This document shows positions 8,056 through 16,723 of a stretch of DNA of 64,000 nt, piece after piece. The position numbers and the translations under genes are program-made. Numbering within the stretch: the stretch's first letter is position 1; the number at the start of each line of letters is the position of its first letter. The notes below the pieces were generated by a model that did no database searches, was not told the DNA's origin, and was given only the letters and a program-made list of their open reading frames with translations. Source of the DNA: Gammaproteobacteria bacterium. Lineage in GTDB: Bacteria; Pseudomonadota; Gammaproteobacteria; Pseudomonadales; Azotimanducaceae. Location: assembly GCA_007694905.1 (NCBI GenBank), contig REEU01000200.1, positions 1 to 64,000 on the forward strand. The letters run 5' to 3'.

Positions 8056-9453
8056 ATGCTGGCCCCTGAGCGACACTGCATTGCGTTGCTGACCCTGTTG
8101 TTTGCGCTGGCCGAGGCGCTGGCCGCGGAACCACCAGTGGCGCAGGACATCGCCTTCATCAATGCCCGCGTCCTGACCATGAACGAGCCGGAGGCGCTCG
8201 ATGGGCAAACGGTCATCGTCCGCGATGGTCGCGTCCATGCCATCGGGCCGACCACCGAGTTGCCCCCCGGTCCAGAGGACAGGGTCATCGACGCCGGGGG
8301 ACGCACGCTGATGCCAGGGCTGGCAGAGATGCACGCCCACGTCCCCGTCCCTCAAGGTCCGAATCAGCCGCCCGGCTATACCCAGGACGTGCTCATGCTC
8401 TGGGTTGCTAACGGCGTGACCCTGGCGCGGGGTATGCTCGGCCATCCGCTGCATCTGGAGCTGCGCGATCAGCTCGAGCGCCATGAGATCCTCGGTCCGC
8501 GCCTGATCACCTCAGGGCCGTCGTTCAGCGGCCAGTCGGTCGATCACCTCGCAGCCGCTGCCCACCGGGTCGCCGCGCAGGCGGAAGCAGGTTACGACTT
8601 CCTCAAGATTCATCCCGGGCTCAGCCGGGAGCAGTATGACGCCATCGTTGCGGCCGCGGATGCTGCCGACATCCGGCTTGCCGGTCACGTGCCCGTTGAC
8701 GTGGGATTGCCGCGGGCGCTGCACGCCGGGCAGGAAACCATCGATCATCTCGATGGCTACATCCATGTGCTGGCCCAAGATCTCGATGAGCACGAGGCGG
8801 CCGCGCACGCCTTCTTCGGCGCCGCGCTCACGCCCCACGCCGATCGTGAGGCCATCGTCGCGGCGGCCGCCGAGACGCGTAACAGCGGTGCTGCAGTGGT
8901 GCCCACGGAAACCCTGTTCGAGAACTTTCTTGCCGCGGTGGAGGACTTCGATGCCCTCCGGGAGCGACCGGAAAACGTCTACCTGCCGCCGGCGCTGAAG
9001 GCGGCCTACATGGCGCGCCTGGCGCATGCCGGTGCCATGGCAGATAGCCTCGGGGACTTCGTGGCGCTGCGCAAGGAGATCATCGGCGCCTTGCATCGTG
9101 CCGGGGTTCCGATACTGCTCGGTGCCGACTCGCCACAGATCATGAATGTTCCGGGCTTTGCCACTCACAGGGAACTCGAGGCCATGGTCGCATCCGGTCT
9201 GAGTCCGTTTGCAGCGCTGGCATCGGGGACCGTTGCACCGGCACGTTTCTACGGGGCGGAGGGCCGCTACGGGAGCATCGTTCCCGGTGCCGATGCGGAT
9301 CTGATCCTGTTGCGCGAGGATCCGCTCGAGGATATCCGCCACACGCGCAGCATCGACGGCGTCATGGTCCGAGGACGCTGGCTGGAACGTGACTTTCTCG
9401 ATGCTGAGCTGAAAAGGATCCGGCAGCGCTACGCGGCGCTTCAGCATGAGTGA
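8056..9453 (+). CDS. Exported amidohydrolase family protein
   Basis: This 465-residue metal-dependent hydrolase has an N-terminal signal peptide (hydrophobic ALLTLLFALAEALA followed by a likely cleavage site) and then an amidohydrolase superfamily barrel. Metal-binding elements are EMHAHVPV (HxH), FLKIHPGL with a lysine that may be carboxylated, ADIRLAGHVPVDVG, the following histidine in TIDHLDGY, and the late aspartate in LLGADSPQ. The imidazolonepropionase/prolidase-like group hydrolyses cyclic amides or peptides in the periplasm. I chose ATG 8056, preceded by GAGG at 8043, over ATG 8032. The next thing downstream is a truncated gene and an IS fragment, so any original operon partner may be lost. 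Confidence 0.85.
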   Translation: MLAPERHCIALLTLLFALAEALAAEPPVAQDIAFINARVLTMNEPEALDGQTVIVRDGRVHAIGPTTELPPGPEDRVIDAGGRTLMPGLAEMHAHVPVPQGPNQPPGYTQDVLMLWVANGVTLARGMLGHPLHLELRDQLERHEILGPRLITSGPSFSGQSVDHLAAAAHRVAAQAEAGYDFLKIHPGLSREQYDAIVAAADAADIRLAGHVPVDVGLPRALHAGQETIDHLDGYIHVLAQDLDEHEAAAHAFFGAALTPHADREAIVAAAAETRNSGAAVVPTETLFENFLAAVEDFDALRERPENVYLPPALKAAYMARLAHAGAMADSLGDFVALRKEIIGALHRAGVPILLGADSPQIMNVPGFATHRELEAMVASGLSPFAALASGTVAPARFYGAEGRYGSIVPGADADLILLREDPLEDIRHTRSIDGVMVRGRWLERDFLDAELKRIRQRYAALQHE

Positions 9454-9482
9454 TGATGTTTGCCGATTTATCGAGCTGAGCC

Positions 9483-9600
9483 ATGGCCTCTCTCTTCGAG
9501 CGCCTCGCCCGTACCCTGCCGCCGCCGGCGATGGATCCCCATCGGCCCCCGGCGTGGCAGCGCGCGCCCGAGCGCATCGTGCTGCCTCCCGAGCTCGGTG
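9483..9600 (+). pseudogene. Gene start cut off by an IS3-family fragment
   Basis: Between the amidohydrolase and the insertion sequence remnant an open frame starts at ATG 9483 with GAGCTGAG before it. It encodes about 40 proline-rich residues (beginning MASLFERLART and including PPAWQRAPERIVLPPELG) and then runs straight into the IS end at 9601, where it stops within 15 codons. No continuation of it is visible beyond the IS fragment. I do not recognise the protein. It is best read as the N-terminal stub of a gene destroyed by the insertion and a later deletion, but so short a frame could also be chance. Confidence 0.4.
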
Positions 9601-9872
9601 TGACCTCTGAAATGGACCCCACCACCTGGACAGCGTGAACCCGCTGATAAGTGGAATCTTCTGCACTACAGTAAGCCAAGGCTCAGAGGAGCAGAAGATG
9701 ACCCGACGCAAACGACGCAATCACACTGCAAGCTTCAAGGCCAAGGTAGCCCTGGCCGCCCTGCGCGGTGACAAGACCGTCGCCGAGCTCGCCCAGCACT
9801 TCGATGTCCACACCAACCAAATCCAGGAGTGGAGGCGCCGCCTCCTGGAACAGGCCTATGATGTCTTCGAAG
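9601..9872 (+). mobile_element. Truncated IS3-family insertion sequence (left part only)
   Basis: The element begins with TGACCTCTGAAATGGACCCC at 9601, a TG-starting end typical of IS3-family terminal inverted repeats, followed by a short leader and the first part of orfA. Homology to OrfA fades near 9872. The orfB integrase and the right terminal repeat are missing, so it is an immobile remnant. It separates a truncated gene from the selenoprotein unit, so the present promoter of the latter may lie in or just after the IS sequence. The right boundary is approximate. Confidence 0.75.
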
Positions 9873-9907
9873 GTAAGGCCTCATCGTCAACGGGAGCACG
9901 ACTATGA
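9698..9907 (+). pseudogene. IS3-family transposase OrfA, 3'-truncated
   Basis: The frame from ATG 9698 (GAGGAGCAGAAG precedes it) encodes the N-terminal helix-turn-helix of an IS3-type Orf[21 protein letters not shown], then [19 protein letters not shown] and [14 protein letters not shown]. Intact OrfA proteins are about 90-100 residues long. Here the family match stops after about residue 58, the last dozen residues come from unrelated flanking DNA, and the stop overlaps the start of the selenoprotein gene by 4 bases. No orfB is present, so no functional transposase can be made. Confidence 0.8.
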
Positions 9908-10437
9908 TCCATTACCACGACCCGAGAGCACCCTCCGCCACGCCCGTGACGGCCTATGGCCTGCACACCGAGCTGCGCGGAAGCAATCAGTCCCACATCG
10001 GTTTCCTCGCCAACGGCTTCCCGGACTCCGAAGCCTTTCTCGAACAGGTGGCGAACGCCATGCAAACGCGCCTTCCTGGCATGACGCCTGCCTTCTGGAA
10101 CAAGGGCAACGCGTCCATTCCCGCGCCGGCGGACATGCTTGAGGATATTCAGGACCGCTGTTCTGCCCTTGTCGCCGCCTACGGGCACTGAGGCAGCTGC
10201 ACCACCGGCACCGTGCGTGACGGTATCGCAGCAGCTCGGCTCGGCATTCCCGCAGTGGCGCTCGTGACCGATGACTTCTGGTCCCAGGGTGACTTCGTCG
10301 CCCAATCCCTCGGTATGCCCGACGTGCCACGGGTGCGCCTGCCCCACCCCGTCGCCGGCACGGGAGCCGGCAACCTGAAGCTGGTGGCGGAAGCGGTGGC
10401 GGACGCCATCATCGATGCATTGGAGGGGCGCTCGTGA
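9904..10437 (+). CDS. UGSC-motif selenoprotein (TGA 10189-10191 read as selenocysteine)
   Basis: Read through the in-frame TGA at 10189-10191, this gene encodes 177 residues with selenocysteine at position 96 in the motif U-G-S-C (TGA GGC AGC TGC), followed by [20 protein letters not shown]. This matches the UGSC family, known from metagenomic selenoprotein surveys as a selenoprotein or cysteine-form protein of unknown, presumably redox, function. A bSECIS-like hairpin follows the TGA. The frame after it continues without a stop until it overlaps the next gene's GTG. GGGAG at 9892 supports ATG 9904. A plain gene caller would report two separate ORFs. Selenocysteine insertion needs selA, selB, selC and selD, none of which lies in this window. 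Confidence 0.88.
10189..10236 (+). promoter_or_regulatory. bSECIS-like element after the UGA codon
   Basis: Directly after the TGA lies a two-part stem: AGCTGC (10195-10200) pairs perfectly with GCAGCT (10231-10236), and inside it ACCGT (10210-10214) pairs perfectly with ACGGT (10220-10224) around the loop GCGTG. The apical loop begins with G and lies 23 bases after the UGA. Both features match the published bacterial SECIS pattern (a guanosine among the first two loop bases, loop about 16-37 bases from the codon). The inner region between the stems is unpaired. Confidence 0.75.
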
Positions 10438-11501
10438 ATTCGCTGCTCAGCGCGGAAAGTGAAGAAGCAGCCCTTGAACATCTCCATGCCGCGGGCTGCA
10501 CCGACGGACTGCCCGTGGTCGTGCCCACGCCGGAACGGGTGGAACGCATGCTGCTGGCCAGTGGCCTCGACGGCGATTTGCTGCTCGGCGAAATGGGACC
10601 GGGGGGCGGCGTGGCCAGCGCGCGCCATGTCGCCATCGCAGCCGTCATGGCGGGCTGCCTGCCGGACTACATGCCGGTGGTGGTGGCTGCGGTGAAAGCA
10701 GTCATTGATCCGCGCTTCGACCTCACCGAGATGCAGGCGACCACCCACTGCACGGCACCGCTGATCCTCGTCAACGGTCCGGCCCGCACCGACTGCGGTC
10801 CCATTGCGTCCGGATTCGGCGCCCTTGGCCCAGGCTTCCGCGCTAACGCGAGCATCGGCCGTGCCCTGCGGTTGGCGATGATCAATATCGGTGGCGGTCG
10901 ACCCGGAAGTTCCGACATGGCCCTGCTCGGTCATCCAGGGAAATTCACCTACTGCCTGGCCGAGGATGAAGAGCACTCGCCGCTGCCGCCGCTGCACGTC
11001 GGCCTCGGCTTCGAGGCCAACGACAGCGTCGTCACCGTCATCGGTGCCGAGGCACCCCACTCGGTGATCTTCAGTGCCACTGGTGACGCCAACGCGGATG
11101 CGGAGGGACTGCTGCACGCGCTTGCGGCGGCGCTCGGTCATCTCGGCGGCAACAACGCCATTCTCACCGGCGGCTCCGCCGTAGTCGTTCTCAATCCCGA
11201 TCATGCCCAGACCCTGGTCTCTGCGGGCCTTGATCGCGCCTCGATCCAGGCGCGGCTCCATGCCCTGTGCGCACATCCCGTCGGTACCCTGAAACGGCTG
11301 GCGCCGGCGTTCGCCCGCGGCGATGACGACAGCAAGCTGCGACATTGCTTCCAGGCGCCGGAGGACATTCTGGTGCTGATGGCGGGAGGGAGCGGCCTGT
11401 ACTCCATGGTCATGCCCACATGGTGCGCCGGGCCTCACCGCAATCGGGCGGTCAGCGTCAAAGTGGACCTGGATCTGTTCTGTGAACTACCGGGAGCCTG
11501 A
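10434..11501 (+). CDS. Partner protein of the UGSC selenoprotein
   Basis: This 355-residue protein starts with GTG 10434, which overlaps the selenoprotein stop (GTGA), with GGAGGGG eight bases upstream, so the two are translationally coupled. It has the pattern I associate with proteins encoded beside UGSC genes: CTDGLPVVVPTPERVERML at the start, AAVMAGCLPDYMPVVVAAVK, TTHCTAPLILVNGP, and GRALRLAMINIGGGRPGSSD with a later glycine-rich GGSAVVVLNPDHA. Several conserved cysteines are present (in AGCTDG, AGCLPD, TTHCTA and FTYCLAED). The function is unknown. A joint catalytic or redox role with the selenoprotein is an inference from the coupling. Confidence 0.8.
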   Translation: MNSLLSAESEEAALEHLHAAGCTDGLPVVVPTPERVERMLLASGLDGDLLLGEMGPGGGVASARHVAIAAVMAGCLPDYMPVVVAAVKAVIDPRFDLTEMQATTHCTAPLILVNGPARTDCGPIASGFGALGPGFRANASIGRALRLAMINIGGGRPGSSDMALLGHPGKFTYCLAEDEEHSPLPPLHVGLGFEANDSVVTVIGAEAPHSVIFSATGDANADAEGLLHALAAALGHLGGNNAILTGGSAVVVLNPDHAQTLVSAGLDRASIQARLHALCAHPVGTLKRLAPAFARGDDDSKLRHCFQAPEDILVLMAGGSGLYSMVMPTWCAGPHRNRAVSVKVDLDLFCELPGA

Positions 11502-11555
11502 AACCGGCCCACACCGGATGCATTCCTGCAGCATCCCGCGTAGTCTGGGCTCTGC

Positions 11556-11664
11556 ACGGAGCCGGGGTGGCCCGTGTGACCGAAGCCGAGGCGAGGTTGC
11601 ACAGGACCTGAGATCACACCCGCGAACCTGATCCGGATAATGCCGGCGCAGGGAGCAACGTTCG
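11556..11664 (+). promoter_or_regulatory. TPP riboswitch (THI element)
   Basis: The leader before thiD contains the conserved THI-box blocks in order: GGGGTG near the 5' end, CCTGAGATCACACCC, then GAACCTGATCCGGATAATG followed by CCGGCGCAGGGA. These are the pyrimidine- and pyrophosphate-sensing helices of the thiamine pyrophosphate riboswitch. About 60 bases separate it from the ATG at 11727. In proteobacteria it represses expression when TPP is abundant, by hiding the ribosome site or by termination. It should control the whole thiD-to-tenA operon. Confidence 0.93.
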
Positions 11665-11726
11665 CTTGCCGCAATGATCTCAAAGCCTCCGATCCGTGAC
11701 TGCGTTCAGCTGTCGCGAGGTCACCT

Positions 11727-12581
11727 ATGATCGCCACTACGCTCACAATCGCCGGCTCGGATTCCTCCGGTGGCGCCGGTATCCAGGCGGATCTCAAAGC
11801 CATTGCCGCCAACGGTGGCTATGGCGCCTCAGTGATCACGGCACTGACCGCCCAGAACACTCGCGGCGTCAGTCTCGCTGAGCCTGTATCCCTGACGATG
11901 CTCGACGCGCAGCTCACGGCGGTGTTCGAAGATCTTCATGTCCGTGCCGTAAAAACGGGGATGCTGCCGACGCCGGAAATCATCACCCGTGTCTCCCATG
12001 CGCTGCGTGAGCATCAGCCGGCCTCCTTCGTCCTCGATCCGGTGATGATCTCGAAGAGCGGCTTCGAACTGATCCCAGCCGAGAGCGTGAGCGCACTCGT
12101 CGATCACCTGTTGCCGCTGGCCACTCTGGTCACCCCCAACGTTCATGAAGCCCGGGCCCTTTCCGGCATGGCACCAATCAGGAATCTCGACGAGGCAGAA
12201 CTCGCCGCCCGGCGCATGCTTGCCAGCGGCGCCCAGGCCGTGCTCGTCAAGGGAGGGCATCTCGATCATCCGGAAGCCGTCGATTTGTTGGTGACGCCGC
12301 AAGGCAGCGAGGCGTTCTCGGCACCGCGCCTGCAAGTGCCCCATACCCACGGTACGGGGTGCACTTATGCTGCGGCCATTGCCACCTGGCTGGGACAGGG
12401 CGCTGGGCTCGAGCAGGCGATCCGAGGCGCCAAACGTTATCTTACGGAAGCCATCCGCAACGGTCTCGAGATCGGAGGCGGTATCGGTCCGACGGATCCC
12501 TTCTGGTTCCTAGACTCGCCCGAAGCTGCGTCCGACTGGGCCCGGCAACTGGCCGAGCTGCGCGAAGCGAGGAATGCATGA
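11727..12581 (+). CDS. thiD: Hydroxymethylpyrimidine / phosphomethylpyrimidine kinase ThiD
   Basis: This 284-residue ThiD phosphorylates HMP and then HMP-phosphate to HMP-diphosphate for thiamine synthesis. It has the ribokinase-fold signatures TIAGSDSSGGAGIQADLKAI at the N terminus, SVITALTAQNT, the VLDPVMISKSG segment and the C-terminal anion-hole motif HGTGCTYAAAIATWL. GCGAGG at 11715 supports the ATG. It is the first gene behind the TPP riboswitch and overlaps thiE by ATGA. The length is slightly above the usual 260-270 residues because of a short C-terminal extension. Confidence 0.95.
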   Translation: MIATTLTIAGSDSSGGAGIQADLKAIAANGGYGASVITALTAQNTRGVSLAEPVSLTMLDAQLTAVFEDLHVRAVKTGMLPTPEIITRVSHALREHQPASFVLDPVMISKSGFELIPAESVSALVDHLLPLATLVTPNVHEARALSGMAPIRNLDEAELAARRMLASGAQAVLVKGGHLDHPEAVDLLVTPQGSEAFSAPRLQVPHTHGTGCTYAAAIATWLGQGAGLEQAIRGAKRYLTEAIRNGLEIGGGIGPTDPFWFLDSPEAASDWARQLAELREARNA

Positions 12582-13225
12582 ATTCCCCTGCAGGTCGTCT
12601 GCATGTCCTCACCGACGTGGCGACGCAACAGCGTTTCGGTCACCTGGAACTGGCGCGACTGGCCGCTGCCGGTGGCGCCGACGTGGTGCAGCTCCGGGAC
12701 AAGCAGCTGCGCAGCACGCGCGTGCTGATCGAGCAGGCCGGCGCCATCACGGAGGCCTTGGCCGAACACACATGTGACCTGATCGTCGATGACCGTGTCG
12801 ACGTGGCGCTGGCCTGCGGCGCTGGCGTCCATCTCGGACGCGATGACCTGCCGGTCGCCCTCGCCCGCCGCATTCTCGGACTTGATGTGGTCATCGGCGG
12901 CACCGCCAACAGCCTGGCCGAGGCGGTTGCCGTCGCCCGCAGCGGCGTCGATTACCTCGGTGTTGGGCCGATCTACGGAACACGCAGCAAGGCCAACCCC
13001 GCCCCCGAGATGGGACTGGCGACCCTGGCGGCCATCGTCGATGCCGTGGACGTACCGGTGGTCGCCATCGGCAGTATCACGCCTGAGCGCATTGCCGATG
13101 TCATGGGCACCGGTGCCCATGGGATCGCCGTGCTCTCCGCCGTCGTCGCCGATCCGGATCCCGCTGCGGCCACCGCGCGCTGCCGGGAAGCGCTCGATGC
13201 CGCCTTAGCCAGGAGGACAGCATGA
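12578..13225 (+). CDS. thiE: Thiamine-phosphate synthase ThiE
   Basis: This 215-residue ThiE joins HMP-diphosphate and thiazole phosphate to thiamine phosphate. It shows the barrel motifs VVQLRDKQL (substrate-binding arginine and lysine), LIVDDRVDVALACGAGVHLG, the signature VGPIYGTRSKAN with the threonine-serine-lysine loop, and VVAIGSITPERI near the end. I chose the ATG that overlaps the thiD stop (ATGA). The upstream extension of this frame runs inside thiD and is not family-like. It overlaps thiO by ATGA as well. Confidence 0.95.
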   Translation: MNSPAGRLHVLTDVATQQRFGHLELARLAAAGGADVVQLRDKQLRSTRVLIEQAGAITEALAEHTCDLIVDDRVDVALACGAGVHLGRDDLPVALARRILGLDVVIGGTANSLAEAVAVARSGVDYLGVGPIYGTRSKANPAPEMGLATLAAIVDAVDVPVVAIGSITPERIADVMGTGAHGIAVLSAVVADPDPAAATARCREALDAALARRTA

Positions 13226-14342
13226 GAGATCCGGTGGTGATCGCAGGCGCCGGGGTCATCGGCTTGGCGCTGGCGTTCGAACTGCAGGAGCGCGGTGAGC
13301 GCGTGAAGATACTGATGCCCGAGGACGAGGCCGGTACGGCCACGCTGACCGCTGCCGGCATGCTGGCACCGGTATCGGAGGCGGACGTGGAGCACACTGA
13401 TCTGGTTCCGCTGGCGCTCGACAGCCTGGCCCGCTACCCCAATTTCATCGACCGGGTGCAGGCCGCGGCGGGCAGGCATTGTGACTATCGCACCGAAGGC
13501 ACCCTGTGGGTGGCCCTCCATCGCGATCATCGCGCTGAACTCGAACACCTGCTTGCCTTCATGAATCATCGCGGCCTGTCGGCCGAACGCCTTGACGCAC
13601 GCAGCCTGCGCCGGCTCGAACCCGGTCTTTCTCCGCGTACGGTGGGCGGCTACCGCATTTCCGCTGACCATCAGGTCGACCCCCGAGCGCTGCGCCTCGC
13701 CCTTCTCGAAGCACTCACGCTGCGTGGGGCAGAGTTGGAATCCAGCTGCCGTGCAGTGGGCCTCGAGTGCCGGGGCGGCGTGCTGACAGGCATCAAGGTA
13801 GCCTACGGTGATCGGCAAGCAGTGCTGCCCTGCACGCGAGCGGTCCTGGCCAACGGCGCCTGGCTCGGGCATGACTTCGACGGCGCGCTGCCTGACTGTG
13901 GCGTGCGGCCGGTCCGGGGACAGGTGCTGCGGCTGACGGGTCCTGTGCTGCTGCAGCATGTGATCCGCACGCCCGACGTGTATCTGGTGCCACGAGCCGA
14001 TGGGCGTCTGGTCGTAGGCGCCAGTTCCGAAGAGCGCGGTTTCGATGGCCGCAACAGCGCCGGCGCCACCCATGATCTGCTCCGCCATGCCATTGCCGCA
14101 GTCCCGGAGATTGCCGAACTCGAAATCGAAGAGATCTCCGTCGGTTTTAGACCCGCGACTCGGGACCACCTGCCGGTCATAGGCGCTACGGCCGTCTCCG
14201 GGCTGTTTCTTTGTGGCGGCCATTTCCGCAACGGTGTCCTGCTTGCGCCAGCCAGCGCCGCGCTGCTGGCGGAAACCATCCACCGTGAATGGGCCGACGC
14301 GGCGCTGGCCCCCTTTTCACCGCGGCGATTCGAGGTTCAGCC

Positions 14343-14361
<19 letters not shown>
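13222..14361 (+). CDS. thiO: Glycine oxidase ThiO
   Basis: This 379-residue FAD enzyme of the D-amino-acid oxidase family oxidises glycine to dehydroglycine for the thiazole ring, the aerobic alternative to ThiH. It has the N-terminal dinucleotide motif IAGAGVIGLALAFEL, TAAGMLAPVSEAD typical of ThiO, LRRLEPGLSP in the middle, VRPVRGQVLRL before the substrate domain and the C-terminal HFRNGVLLAPASA. It overlaps thiE by ATGA, and the thiS start lies 19 bases inside its 3' end. Its presence implies oxygen-dependent thiazole synthesis. Confidence 0.94.
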
Positions 14362-15353
<992 letters not shown>

Positions 15354-15354
<1 letters not shown>

Positions 15355-15959
15355 TGGCCGTGAACCTTCCCAGACTCCTGCTGGTCAGTGATCGCCAACG
15401 GGAGCGAAGAGGCGCGCTTCGAACGAGCATTCGCGCCGGCGCACCCTTCGTGCAGATACGCGAGAAGGATCTCGGTTCTGCCGCAATTACCGAACGCCTC
15501 GCAGCGCTTGCGTGCACACGGCAGGGGGACGCTCGCACCGGCCCGCTCGTTTGCGTCAACGGCCAGCCGGAATTGGCCCGCAGGCTGGGCATCGGTCTGC
15601 ATCTGCCTGCCGATCATCCTCCCGCCGACCGACAGGGCATCGTCCTCCTGGGTCGTTCGGTCCACGATACCGATGAAATCATGCGCGCACAGGACGAACG
15701 TGTTGACTACCTGATCGTCGGCACCCTGTTCGCCAGTGCGTCGAAGCCCGGCCGCGCACCCCTGGGCCTCGCTGCCTTCGAGCGGCTGGTTCGAGCGGCC
15801 GAGCCGCTGCCCGTGTTTGGCATCGGCGGTATCGGCCCCGACCAGGTGGCGGCAGTCAGAGATGCCGGTGCCCATGGCGTCGCCGTATGTGGCGCCATTC
15901 TCGAGGCCGCTGATCCATCTGCGGCCACCCGGCTGTTTCTCGAGGAGTTGTCCAGATGA
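15354..15959 (+). CDS. Second ThiE/TenI-family protein
   Basis: This 201-residue protein is a second member of the ThiE/TenI barrel family in the same operon. It has PFVQIREKDLGS, LARRLGIGLHLPAD, the phosphate-loop region DYLIVGTLFASASKPG and VFGIGGIGPDQV. The downstream motif reads SASKPG in place of TRSKAN of the first ThiE, and it lacks the family's usual VNDR segment, having VNGQPELA instead. TenI is a thiazole tautomerase that speeds aromatisation of the ThiG product, and a ThiG-adjacent position favours TenI over a redundant synthase. The exact activity is inferred. Confidence 0.82.
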
Positions 15960-16654
15960 CGAAGGCCCACGGATTCGACGTCCCCACCTTTGCGAAGGCC
16001 TGCATCGAGGCAGCAGGCAACAGCTGGGGCGCGTCATTCGAGCATCCATTCGTCCTCGCCCTTGCGGATGGCAGCCTCAGCCCGGAGCGCTTTCGCCACT
16101 ATCAGATGCAGGACGCCCGCTACCTGGAAGGCTTCTCGGACGCTGCTGCGCTGATCTCGCTGCACTGCCCCGACCCCGTCGACAAGCTCTGGTTCATCGA
16201 CGCGGCCCGAATGGCACTCGTGGTCGAGGGTGAATTGCATGCCGGCTATGGACGTAAGCTCGGCTACACGCCAGAGGACGTTGCAGCCGTGGAGCTCGGT
16301 CCCGTGACCCGCGCTTATCGGGACCACATGCTCGTGGCTGCCCAGACCGGCACGCTGGTCGAAGCGGTGGCCGCGCTGGCCCCGTGTCCTTGGCTTTACA
16401 CGGAGCTCGGGCAGCACGTACTCCAGCGGATCGGCCGCATCCCCGCTGACCATCCTTACGCAGACTGGCTTAGTCTTTACTCCAGCGCCGACTTCAGCGA
16501 TTACATGCAGCGCATGCTGGAACTGCTGCAGCGCGCGGCGGACGCCGCCGACGATGCCGCACGCAGCCGGGCGCTGATTGCCTTCCACACCAGCGCCCGT
16601 TACGAGTGGGCGTTCTGGGAGCAGGCCTGGCAGCAGGAAACGTGGCCCGTCTGA
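15956..16654 (+). CDS. tenA: Aminopyrimidine aminohydrolase TenA (thiaminase II family)
   Basis: This 232-residue all-helical protein matches TenA, which salvages HMP from degraded thiamine by hydrolysing aminomethyl-aminopyrimidine. Family features are SWGASFEHPFVLALADGSL, RHYQMQDARYLEGF with the substrate-binding tyrosine, the catalytic cysteine in LAPCPWLYTELG and the late glutamate in EWAFWEQAWQQE. It overlaps the previous gene by ATGA and closes the thiamine operon. Together with thiD it lets the cell use salvaged pyrimidine. Neither thiC nor other de novo pyrimidine genes are in this window. Confidence 0.92.
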   Translation: MTKAHGFDVPTFAKACIEAAGNSWGASFEHPFVLALADGSLSPERFRHYQMQDARYLEGFSDAAALISLHCPDPVDKLWFIDAARMALVVEGELHAGYGRKLGYTPEDVAAVELGPVTRAYRDHMLVAAQTGTLVEAVAALAPCPWLYTELGQHVLQRIGRIPADHPYADWLSLYSSADFSDYMQRMLELLQRAADAADDAARSRALIAFHTSARYEWAFWEQAWQQETWPV

Positions 16655-16723
16655 GGTGCGAGCGCCTTGCCGACCCCGGTCGCCTTGGGCAGGATGAAGG
16701 ACCTTCCCGCATCAGGACGTCAC

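Noticed and set aside
10189-10191. TGA as an ordinary stop, making the locus a pseudogene
   Set aside because: The exact U-G-S-C context, the matching hairpin, the open frame beyond and the coupled partner all favour recoding. A genome without selB and selC would reverse this.
10179-11438. 419-codon frame on the - strand over the UGSC partner gene
   Set aside because: The + strand frame has the ribosome site, the GTGA overlap and family motifs. The antisense frame has none.
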